A stretch of 64,000 nucleotides of DNA from Aromatoleum petrolei (GTDB lineage Bacteria > Pseudomonadota > Gammaproteobacteria > Burkholderiales > Rhodocyclaceae), in assembly GCF_017894385.1 (NCBI RefSeq), contig NZ_CP059560.1, positions 5,278,501 through 5,342,500 of the forward strand, read 5' to 3'. The notes under the pieces were generated by a model. It searched no databases. It was not told the DNA's origin and worked only from the letters and a program-made list of their open reading frames with translations. Made by a program: the position numbers and the translations under genes. Each line of letters starts with the position of its first letter. Within the stretch, counting starts at the first letter, position 1. This document shows, in pieces, positions 35,457 through 42,085 of the stretch.

Positions 35457-35575
35457 GCGCAACTCCTCGTTCTCCAACGTTCACGTCGATTGGAATGTCA
35501 GTCCAGGGAGACGGTAACGATCGCGCCGGTTGCTGCGTAAACTGACAGCAGGCTGGACTCGGCGACGGAGACCCC

Positions 35576-35713
35576 ATGGAGCAATGGTTCGCGGCAATTC
35601 TGGGCGACGCGATCCTGGCCGGCGAAGCGCTGGATCGCGCGTGCGCGATGCCCTGTTTCGGTAACCAACTGGGCCCGAAGTACTATGCTGCTACTGGGAG
35701 GAGCGAGAAATGA
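35576..35713 (+). other. 45-residue ORF, possible IstB fragment
   Basis: ATG 35576 opens a 45-residue frame (MEQWFAAILGDAILAGEALD and on) that ends in a TGA overlapping the ATG of the next gene. The spacing W-x5-GD-x2-LA-x3-LDR faintly recalls the C-terminal region of IS21-type IstB ATPases. It may instead be chance or a leader peptide of the lipoprotein operon. Confidence 0.3.
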
Positions 35714-36435
35714 AGTGCCCGAAGCAGTGGGGAAGTTTAAGTGTGCTGAATATTCAGCTTCTTCTGGGTGCCTTGTTGTTCTGCGTGGCTGGATGTGCGA
35801 GTTTGTCCGGCATTGAGGTTTCATCTTCGCCCACTGTCGCTGTCCTGATCAACCGGACATGGCTGGAGGATGACCCGCGCGGGTTCGCGTGGGAAGTGCG
35901 CAAAGAGGAGCGCGACACCGAGGAGCAGTTCGCTGCCTGCTTAAGGACTGCAGCCTCTTCGCAGGGTGTTTCTGTAAGGGTAATTACCGGTACCGAGTTT
36001 CGCGCGGCAGTTTTCCCTGATCTTGATCCTCGATCGGCACCCCGCAAGCTTGAGACGCTGCACGCACTGATTCCTGAACCAAGATTCCGGGAGCGCATCG
36101 AGGCTGCAAAAATCGACTACCTGGCAATAGTTGGAGGTGAAACCCGCACATCCGAAACGAAAGGAGGAGTCGGATGCGTGGGGGGCGGACCAGCTGCTCT
36201 GTGTCTTGGGCTCTTGTGGTGGGATCACGAATCACGCCTTTCTGCCTTGATTCTGGACCTAAGAAGAGGTGACGAGCAGCAAACCCAAGCATTCGATGCG
36301 GCTGGGCGGTCATGGTTCGCTCTATTTCAAGTGCTTCCTCTCGCGGCCCAATCATTGCATGAGGGAAGAGGTTGTGAGCGGTTCGGCCTCGCTGCCGCTA
36401 ACGCGTTAGCGGAAATGCATCGAAAAGGGGACTAG
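35710..36435 (+). CDS. Hypothetical lipoprotein heading a four-lipoprotein cassette
   Basis: A 241-residue protein with a type II signal peptide: a hydrophobic LLLGALLFCVAGCASLSG with the lipobox VAGC and Cys at about residue 29. The mature part has a VAVLINRTW strand, a DYLAIVGGETRTSE segment and a Gly/Cys-rich VGCVGGGPAALCLGLLWWDH. The family is not recognised. A GGGAGGAGCGAG ribosome site precedes ATG 35710. Base composition is visibly lower in GC than the flanking chromosome, suggesting acquisition by transfer. The next gene follows after 3 bases. Confidence 0.65.
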   Translation: MKCPKQWGSLSVLNIQLLLGALLFCVAGCASLSGIEVSSSPTVAVLINRTWLEDDPRGFAWEVRKEERDTEEQFAACLRTAASSQGVSVRVITGTEFRAAVFPDLDPRSAPRKLETLHALIPEPRFRERIEAAKIDYLAIVGGETRTSETKGGVGCVGGGPAALCLGLLWWDHESRLSALILDLRRGDEQQTQAFDAAGRSWFALFQVLPLAAQSLHEGRGCERFGLAAANALAEMHRKGD

Positions 36436-36438
36436 ACG

Positions 36439-36924
36439 TTGGAAGAATTCCAGAAGGAAGCGTGTGATATCGGCATTCGGCATCGAGGGGCCAATTCTAT
36501 TCGCGGATGGAAGTTCAGATCATTGCTGATACTCGCGATAGCACTCGTCGTTCCAGCTTGTGGAAGCGATCAAAAAAAATTCGCGACGGTTGAAGCATTC
36601 CGTGATACGAAACGCCTTGAGACCGAACTCAACAAAGGACGTTCTACCAAGGAGGACGTAAAGCGAATCTTGGGCGAGCCGACGGGAACCGGAGCGGTCT
36701 TCATGGCTAGTGTGCAGGAAAGCCCACAGGAGATGTGGTTTTACCAGGATATCGAGCTGACGGACATTAAGGGATCTAAAGGGCAATTGGATCTAAAGGT
36801 ACGACAGCAAGTTCTGCTAGTAATACTTCGTGATGGGTTTTTTGATGGGTTCATGTGGTTCTCGAATGACGAGACGGCAACAGGGTGGGTCAAGGACAGC
36901 TTACAAGGAAAGGTAGGGCGATGA
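36439..36924 (+). CDS. BamE/SmpA-like lipoprotein, paralogue 1
   Basis: The frame opens at TTG 36439, giving 161 residues; an internal start is possible. A signal segment LLILAIALVVPACGSD carries the lipobox VPAC. The mature domain has the BamE/SmpA-fold signature GRSTKEDVKRILGEPTGTG, a WFYQD strand and the shared C-terminal motif DGFFDGFMWF. BamE-type domains are small periplasmic beta-alpha modules anchored in the outer membrane. Its TGA overlaps the ATG of paralogue 2. Low GC compared with the chromosome. Confidence 0.7.
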   Translation: MEEFQKEACDIGIRHRGANSIRGWKFRSLLILAIALVVPACGSDQKKFATVEAFRDTKRLETELNKGRSTKEDVKRILGEPTGTGAVFMASVQESPQEMWFYQDIELTDIKGSKGQLDLKVRQQVLLVILRDGFFDGFMWFSNDETATGWVKDSLQGKVGR

Positions 36925-37292
36925 AATCGAGCTCGATTTGTTCTGTGTTCTTGACCGCGTGCTTGATGGTAACAGGGCTTCAGGGCTGTGCCTCGCGGTT
37001 AGAAATTGGTGCACCGCCCCGGGTGGACCGCCTAGCTCAGCTTACACCGCGAATTTCGACAAAGAATGATGTGCTGCTCACGCTTGGCGAGCCTCGCGGT
37101 TATGGTGCTGCCCGCCTTGACCCCACTTTCAATCCACAGAGCGTTTGGCTTTATGAACACACCGTGGCCGAAGGCAAGGACATCAAGTTGACAATGCTCT
37201 TGATCTTTTTCGCTAACGACATCTATGACGGACATATGTGGTTCGCTGATTCAAGCAACCTGAAAGAGTATTCAGGGGGTAAGGCAGAATGA
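36921..37292 (+). CDS. BamE/SmpA-like lipoprotein, paralogue 2
   Basis: A 123-residue lipoprotein with signal peptide SICSVFLTACLMVTGLQGCA (lipobox LQGC). The mature domain repeats the pattern of paralogue 1: RISTKNDVLLTLGEPRGYG, then SVWLYEHTV and NDIYDGHMWF. Both ends overlap neighbours by 4 bases (ATGA), so translation of the three BamE-like genes is coupled. No function is assigned. Confidence 0.7.
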   Translation: MKSSSICSVFLTACLMVTGLQGCASRLEIGAPPRVDRLAQLTPRISTKNDVLLTLGEPRGYGAARLDPTFNPQSVWLYEHTVAEGKDIKLTMLLIFFANDIYDGHMWFADSSNLKEYSGGKAE

Positions 37293-37681
37293 AGATGCGC
37301 AGTTCCTTCAGAGCAGGTCTGCTTGCCCTATCCCTAACGACTATGCTGCTTTCGGGTTGCGGAGAGATCAAGGTTCGCGCTGGAGCTCCAGTCGCCCCGT
37401 CATTGCTCGAGTCCAGCTTAGTCTTGGGACGCTCAACCGAGAAAGATGTCCGTGAGGTAATGGGCGAACCACTTGGCGTAGGACGGGAGTGGCTGCCATT
37501 TCATGCCCGGGCTCGGACCGTGTGGTCATACTATCTTGAAGAAAGCCAGGCATCTTTATCGGGCGTAGGAGATGCTCATCGTATTTTTCTCTGGGTATTT
37601 CTAGTCGATGGGCGCTACGACGGATTCCTGTGGGTTTCCAGTTTTCCATCAGATCACACGCCACCCACGGGGCATCAGTAG
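37289..37681 (+). CDS. BamE/SmpA-like lipoprotein, paralogue 3
   Basis: A 130-residue lipoprotein with signal peptide LLALSLTTMLLSGCGE (lipobox LSGC). The domain again shows GRSTEKDVREVMGEPLGVG, a TVWSYYLEES strand and DGRYDGFLWV. It is the last gene of the cassette; an IS110-type remnant begins 46 bases after its stop. The three paralogues share the spacing STxxDV-x4-GEP-x-GxG but are otherwise well diverged, so the duplication is not recent. Confidence 0.7.
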   Translation: MKMRSSFRAGLLALSLTTMLLSGCGEIKVRAGAPVAPSLLESSLVLGRSTEKDVREVMGEPLGVGREWLPFHARARTVWSYYLEESQASLSGVGDAHRIFLWVFLVDGRYDGFLWVSSFPSDHTPPTGHQ

Positions 37682-37726
37682 CGTACCTTTCACCCGATCC
37701 CCAACGGCATCAATTGAATCAATGGA

Positions 37727-38032
37727 ATGGACGCCCCCACCCGAGTAGGCATCGATGTGCCAGAGTGGAAGCGCTGATCAACCACTCGAAACGAAGGAGG
37801 CGTCCAGCATGGAGATTACGACGATCGGAGTTGACCTGGCCAAGAGCGTATTCCAGGTGCACGGGGTCGATCGGTACGGCAAGACGGTCCTGCGCAAACA
37901 GCTCAAGCGCGACCAAGTCGCTAATTTCATGGCCAGACAGCGGCTTTGCCGCAGCGAAAGTCCGAATGTACGGCTGCAAGCTTGCCCTCTAACCATCATC
38001 ACGTGAATGCTGGGCAAATCGGGGGCGTCCAT
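37727..38032 (+). mobile_element. IS110/IS1111-type insertion-sequence remnant with 12-bp inverted repeats
   Basis: A 306-base segment is bounded by the perfect inverted repeats ATGGACGCCCCC (37727-37738) and GGGGGCGTCCAT (38021-38032). It contains the 5' end of an IS110-family transposase gene, cut off after about 45 codons. Subterminal inverted repeats of this size are known for the IS1111 branch of IS110. The element has lost most of its interior and cannot move by itself. Confidence 0.65.
37809..38006 (+). pseudogene. Truncated IS110-family transposase
   Basis: ATG 37809, with an AAGGAGG ribosome site, begins MEITTIGVDLAKSVFQVHGV, the standard start of IS110 DEDD transposases including the first catalytic Asp. 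The similarity continues through GKTVLRKQLKRDQVANFMA to about 37945. After that the frame runs into unrelated sequence and stops at 38006. Full-length enzymes are about 340 residues, so this is a fragment. Confidence 0.8.
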
Positions 38033-38128
38033 GTACGCCCCGATGGCTTCACGGCACGCCCTCATGCGCGCCCCTCGCCGATGAGCACTTCGAGATCAGT
38101 TCTAGCCGTTCGCGAATGAGGCCACTGC

Positions 38129-39166
38129 TCAAATCACGTGATGCTGCGCCGAGGCGAGTACCGTCTCAAGCCTGCCCCATGAATCCTCGGAGGCAGGCAA
38201 CCCGAAACGTATCAAGGCGCCATCGTCGAAATACCGGGTCAGGATGCCGGCTCGGGCGAGAAAATCATGAATCATGCTCGCTCGTGCAGGAGCGACCGTC
38301 GTGAACATAGGCGTCGCGCCTACCACGCCCATCGGCTCAAGCAATCGCGTCAGGCGCAACCCGGCGCTGCGCAAGCATGGGCGCATGTCGCGCTGCCACG
38401 CCAAATCCGACAATGCCATTTGAGCGACCTCGCGCGAGGGTCCTGCAATCCCCCACGGGCCGAGGCGTGATGCAATGCGGTGGCGCAACTCGGTTGAAGC
38501 AAAGAGAAACCCGACCCGCGCGCCCGCCAGACCGAAAAATTTGCCAAGGGAACGCAGGACGATAAGGTTCGGTGCAGCCTCAGACCCTGCAATCGGGGCA
38601 AGGCTCACTTCAGGGCTCACGTCGATGAAGGCCTCGTCGACAACGAGAACGCCATTCCGCGCCCGGAGCGATGCGGCCGTCTCGAGCAATTCGCCCCCTC
38701 CATAGCGATGACCGGTCGGATTGTTCGGATTGCACAGGACGATGTGTTGCGATCCGAAGGCCAACGCACCGCGCAGGTCGCCGGACGGGTGCAGACGGAC
38801 AGCGTGTCCGTGTGCCCTCCATGCATGCGGGTGTTCATTGTAGAGGGGGGACAGGCAGACCACCGAACTACGCGGAAAGAAGGCGGGAAGCGTCTGTATC
38901 GCGGCTTGCGAGCCGGCCACCGCAAGCCCGTTCGAACTTCCGTAGTAGGCTGCGACCGCATCTTCAAGGCCGTCGTCCTCTTCCGGCAATCGTGCCCATG
39001 CGCGTGCGGAGAGCATGGGCACCGGCCAGCCGAAGGGACTTACCCCGGTTGACAAGTCGAGCCATTCTGAAAGTGGAATGCCATAGCGGACAGCCGCGGC
39101 CCGCAGCCTGCCTCCATGCTCCGGGGCTTTGTGACTCGGGCTCGGAATCATCTCTTCGATCTGCAT
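38129..39166 (-). CDS. cobD: Threonine-phosphate decarboxylase CobD/CobC
   Basis: A 345-residue PLP-dependent class I/II aminotransferase-fold enzyme. The opening HGGRLRAAAVRYGIPLSEWL and LDLSTGVSPFG are typical of CobD. The PLP-binding Lys is in VLRSLGKFFGLAGARVGF, with CNPNNPTGHRYGG upstream. It makes the aminopropanol-phosphate precursor of the cobalamin nucleotide loop from L-threonine phosphate. ATG 39166 is preferred to an upstream GTG-type start. It stands apart from other cob genes, beside an IS remnant. No riboswitch is seen before it. Confidence 0.87.
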   Translation of the reverse strand: MQIEEMIPSPSHKAPEHGGRLRAAAVRYGIPLSEWLDLSTGVSPFGWPVPMLSARAWARLPEEDDGLEDAVAAYYGSSNGLAVAGSQAAIQTLPAFFPRSSVVCLSPLYNEHPHAWRAHGHAVRLHPSGDLRGALAFGSQHIVLCNPNNPTGHRYGGGELLETAASLRARNGVLVVDEAFIDVSPEVSLAPIAGSEAAPNLIVLRSLGKFFGLAGARVGFLFASTELRHRIASRLGPWGIAGPSREVAQMALSDLAWQRDMRPCLRSAGLRLTRLLEPMGVVGATPMFTTVAPARASMIHDFLARAGILTRYFDDGALIRFGLPASEDSWGRLETVLASAQHHVI

Positions 39167-39182
39167 GAGCGAATTGCCTTGC

Positions 39183-39473
39183 TCACAACGACGAGAAACA
39201 ACGCGCGCCGTCAAGCTGACGGCTCAGCAGCGCCAGTCGAGCATGAATGCGCGGATCACTGATCCCCAGCGCAAGATCTGCACAGCGGTGCAGGTCCTCC
39301 GCGTCGAGCACGGCCCCGAAACTGACCGCGGCCTCCAGGCGCTTCAACGATAGCCGGCGGTGCCCCAAATCGAGACTGTGCCTCAGCAATGCCAGGACCG
39401 CGGCATTGCGTTGCGCCTCGTCCTGCGCGGCGCTGAAAGCCTGCTTCAGTTTCTTGGCTACATCCCTGGGCAC
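39183..39473 (-). CDS. Small helical hypothetical protein upstream of cobD
   Basis: A 96-residue soluble, mostly helical protein starting at GTG 39473 with a well-placed AGGAGA. It contains KKLKQAFSAAQDEAQRNAAV and LRHSLDLGHRRLSLKRLEAA, with no recognised domain. It lies 16 bases upstream of cobD on the same strand and directly after the pabB terminator, so it probably shares the cobD transcript. Confidence 0.55.
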   Translation of the reverse strand: MPRDVAKKLKQAFSAAQDEAQRNAAVLALLRHSLDLGHRRLSLKRLEAAVSFGAVLDAEDLHRCADLALGISDPRIHARLALLSRQLDGARCFSSL

Positions 39474-39502
39474 AGTGTTCTCCTGGGGCTATTGCTGTCG
39501 TG

Positions 39503-39584
39503 AATAAAAAGGAAAGACGCCACACGCGAGGGAGCATAGGGGGGAGAGGGAGAACTGCCTTCGTGTGCTCGTCGGCGTCTTTCC
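39503..39584 (-). terminator. Long-loop intrinsic terminator after pabB
   Basis: On the minus strand GGAAAGACGCC (39584-39574) pairs perfectly with GGCGTCTTTCC (39521-39511), with an additional ACACG/CGTGT helix inside. TTTTTATT follows (39510-39503). It begins 17 bases after the pabB stop and separates pabB from the 96-residue gene. Confidence 0.8.
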
Positions 39585-39600
39585 ATAAACCGGATTTACC

Positions 39601-40767
39601 TCATGTGCTGGAAACGAAGTCCTGCACCACCAGACATTTGGCGAGGACTTCGTCGTATTCGTTGCAGGCGATCGAATCGGCGGTGATGCCGCTGCCGACA
39701 CCGTATTGGCCGGTGCCGGAAACGACATCCACGGCGAGCGTACGGATCGCGACGTTGAAAACCGCATCGCCGCCCGGGCGCAACATTCCGATTGCGCCGC
39801 AATAGATTCCGCGTGGCCCCGTTTCGAGTTCCGCGATGATCTTCATCGCTTCGATTTTCGGCGCGCCGGTGATCGATCCGCAGGGAAAGGTCGCCGCGAA
39901 GATCTCTTCCAGGCCGGTATCGGGCGCAATGTCGGCCGTCACGGTCGAGGTCATCTGCCATACCGTCGGATATTCCTCGACGGAGAACATCGATGGCACC
40001 GACACGGAATACGGCTGCGCGATTCGTGACAGGTCGTTGCGGATGAGATCGACGATCATCAGGTTCTCGGCCCGCTCCTTTTCCGCGGTCACGAGCGAAT
40101 CCCGCAGCGCGCGGTCCAGCTCCTCCGACGCGCCGCGGCGGGCCGTGCCTTTCATCGGTTTGAAGGTCAGGCGCTGCTTCTCGCGGGAGAAGAACAATTC
40201 GGGCGAAACGCTCAGGATGCGGTGCCGACCCAGCTCGATACAGGCGCAATACCCTGTCGCCTGTCTCTCTCGCAGCCCCTCGTAAAGGCACTGCCAATCG
40301 CCGACGTAGTGTCCAGCCAGGCGCAGCGTGTGGTTGACCTGATACACATCGCCCGCGCGGATGTGCTCGAGGATCGTCGCGATATCCTGCTCGTATCGTG
40401 GGCGCCCGGCCGACAAGTCCCAGTCGAAGGCTGGCGTCGACGCCTGCGTTCGGGCATGCGCGCCGACCGGCGTGTCGAAGACGCCGAACCACACGAGCGG
40501 CAGTTCGGCCCGGCCCCGGAAACGAAACGCCGGGTCGAAGGCCGCACCGGCCTCATAGCAGACGAAACCCGCGACCCACTTCCCTTCTCGGGCAGCACGA
40601 TCCGCACGGGCAACCGCCTCGCGGACCTGCGACACCTCGCAGGCTTCGATGGTCTCGGACGGCTGCTCGAAGACCAGCGGCCCTTCGTGCCCATCCAGGT
40701 TCGGAAAGTCGAAACGCACGCGCGTCACGGCTTCGTCACTCGGCACGGCATCTTCCCGGCGTCCCAT
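39601..40767 (-). CDS. pabB: Aminodeoxychorismate synthase component I
   Basis: A 388-residue chorismate-binding enzyme. It contains SPELFFSREKQRLTFKPMKG followed by TARRG, LRDSLVTAEKERAENLMIVD with LIRNDLSRI, and FPCGSITGAPKIEAMKII, all core PabB/TrpE motifs; the PIKGT-type Lys favours PabB. With PabA it makes 4-amino-4-deoxychorismate for folate. The N-terminal domain is short, as in PabB proteins of 350-400 residues. The fused lyase (PabC) found in some relatives is absent. folB lies 53 bases upstream on the same strand. Confidence 0.9.
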   Translation of the reverse strand: MGRREDAVPSDEAVTRVRFDFPNLDGHEGPLVFEQPSETIEACEVSQVREAVARADRAAREGKWVAGFVCYEAGAAFDPAFRFRGRAELPLVWFGVFDTPVGAHARTQASTPAFDWDLSAGRPRYEQDIATILEHIRAGDVYQVNHTLRLAGHYVGDWQCLYEGLRERQATGYCACIELGRHRILSVSPELFFSREKQRLTFKPMKGTARRGASEELDRALRDSLVTAEKERAENLMIVDLIRNDLSRIAQPYSVSVPSMFSVEEYPTVWQMTSTVTADIAPDTGLEEIFAATFPCGSITGAPKIEAMKIIAELETGPRGIYCGAIGMLRPGGDAVFNVAIRTLAVDVVSGTGQYGVGSGITADSIACNEYDEVLAKCLVVQDFVSST

Positions 40768-40820
40768 GGTCGTTCTCAGGCGAACTCGATCAGGAGGTCT
40801 TTGGCATTTCGAAATGCGGA

Positions 40821-41213
40821 TCAGGCCGCCTGCTGCAGCGGGATAGGAACCTGCGCCACGTATTCGTCGTACCTGCGTTCGATCATGACGCCGACGCGGC
40901 CGACGCCTTCGAGCACCCGGGGCTTATGCACGGACAGGCTTATCGAGCTCGGACGGAACTCGTCGAAGATCACACCGGCCAGCGAATCGGCGAGGTGTTC
41001 GAGCAACGCAAAACGGCGCTCGGCGAGGTACTTGCGCAGGCGCGCGACCAGCTCCGCATAGTCGATCGTGTCCTCGATTCGGTCGCTGCGCGCCGCGCGG
41101 CCACCGATGCCGAGGCGCAGGGTGATCGACACCGGCTGCGAACCGACCAGCTCATGCGGGTAGATACCGACCTGCGCGTCTGCGCAGATGTCGTCGATGA
41201 AGATCTGGTTCAT
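40821..41213 (-). CDS. folB: Dihydroneopterin aldolase FolB
   Basis: A 130-residue protein opening MNQIFIDDICADAQVGIYPH, with ALLEHLADSLAGVIFDEF and VSLSVHKPRVLEGVGRVGV, the FolB tunnelling fold. It converts dihydroneopterin to 6-hydroxymethyl-dihydropterin in folate synthesis. ATG 41213 is chosen; the upstream in-frame residues are Arg-rich and overlap the terminator region of the sox operon. It precedes pabB, forming a small folate unit. Confidence 0.88.
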   Translation of the reverse strand: MNQIFIDDICADAQVGIYPHELVGSQPVSITLRLGIGGRAARSDRIEDTIDYAELVARLRKYLAERRFALLEHLADSLAGVIFDEFRPSSISLSVHKPRVLEGVGRVGVMIERRYDEYVAQVPIPLQQAA

Positions 41214-41332
41214 GTTCGTTCCCGTTTGATGTTGCGAAAACCCAAGATAAATCAGCGACCGGACCTTGACATGCCGTCTTGCGACAGCCGCGAGCAATCC
41301 CGCGACGAGGCGTTTCGGCAGGCTTCACGTGA

Positions 41333-41365
41333 AAACGGAGTCGGTGGTGCTCACCGACTCCGTTT
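41333..41365 (-). terminator. Terminator of the sarcosine oxidase operon
   Basis: A perfect 14-bp stem, AAACGGAGTCGGTG against CACCGACTCCGTTT, with a 5-base loop begins 25 bases after the soxG stop. On the minus strand the stem ends in TTTT. It isolates the sox operon from folB. Confidence 0.85.
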
Positions 41366-41389
41366 CCGCGTGCGCGCCGAGACGGACGT

Positions 41390-42085
41390 TCAGCCGTGCA
41401 GCACTGCCGCGCGCACCGGGCTACGCTCGCTGGTGCCGACGGGTTCGCCCGGCGCGACGCAGACCCCGAACTCCTCGGCCGCATCGAGGATCCAGGCGTA
41501 CAGGTAGTCCGCGAAGCTGCGCCGGATCACCAGTTCCCAGCGCTCGTCGCCGACACGCCGGATCACCGCCGAAGCCTTCGCCAAGACGCTCGTGACACCC
41601 TTCCCCACCGGGAAGGCGCGCGGATGCACGTCGTAGGGCGTGCACTTCATCAAGAGCTCGCGCACGCCGGGACCGGCCAGTTCCAGCACCGTCTGCCCGC
41701 CGCTCGTGTTCATCACCGCGTAGTGGCCGGTGAGCTCGCGGCGCAGGGCGGCTTCCGCCTCGAACTCCAGACCGGCCGGCACGATCACCAGCCACTCGTC
41801 GGGCGACATCCACTGCAGGCTCACGCCGCGCGCCTCGTCGAGCGAGATCGGCCCCAGCTCGAGCGGCAGCGCGAGCCCCAGCGCACGCTCGACACCGCTG
41901 CGGAACGCCTCGTCGCCGGCGTTGCCGCGCAGCACGAGGTGGCCGAGGAAGGCCTTCTCCGACACGACCACGCGGGCGTCCTGCGGCGAGGCCGCCTGCA
42001 CCACCGCGGGACGCACCCTCGCCAGCGGCGACTCCGACTTCACCGCGCCGCGCGGATTGAGTTCCATTTGTGCGTAATCAGACAT
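41390..42085 (-). CDS. soxG: Sarcosine oxidase gamma subunit
   Basis: A 231-residue subunit of heterotetrameric sarcosine oxidase. It has the GcvT-related fold, with SLQWMSPDEWLVIVPAGLEF, HYAVMNTSGGQTVLELAGPG and KCTPYDVHPRAFPVGKGVTS, typical of SoxG. ATG 42085 overlaps the soxA stop by 8 bases. SoxG helps form the tetrahydrofolate site with SoxA. It is the last gene of the operon. Confidence 0.92.
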   Translation of the reverse strand: MSDYAQMELNPRGAVKSESPLARVRPAVVQAASPQDARVVVSEKAFLGHLVLRGNAGDEAFRSGVERALGLALPLELGPISLDEARGVSLQWMSPDEWLVIVPAGLEFEAEAALRRELTGHYAVMNTSGGQTVLELAGPGVRELLMKCTPYDVHPRAFPVGKGVTSVLAKASAVIRRVGDERWELVIRRSFADYLYAWILDAAEEFGVCVAPGEPVGTSERSPVRAAVLHG

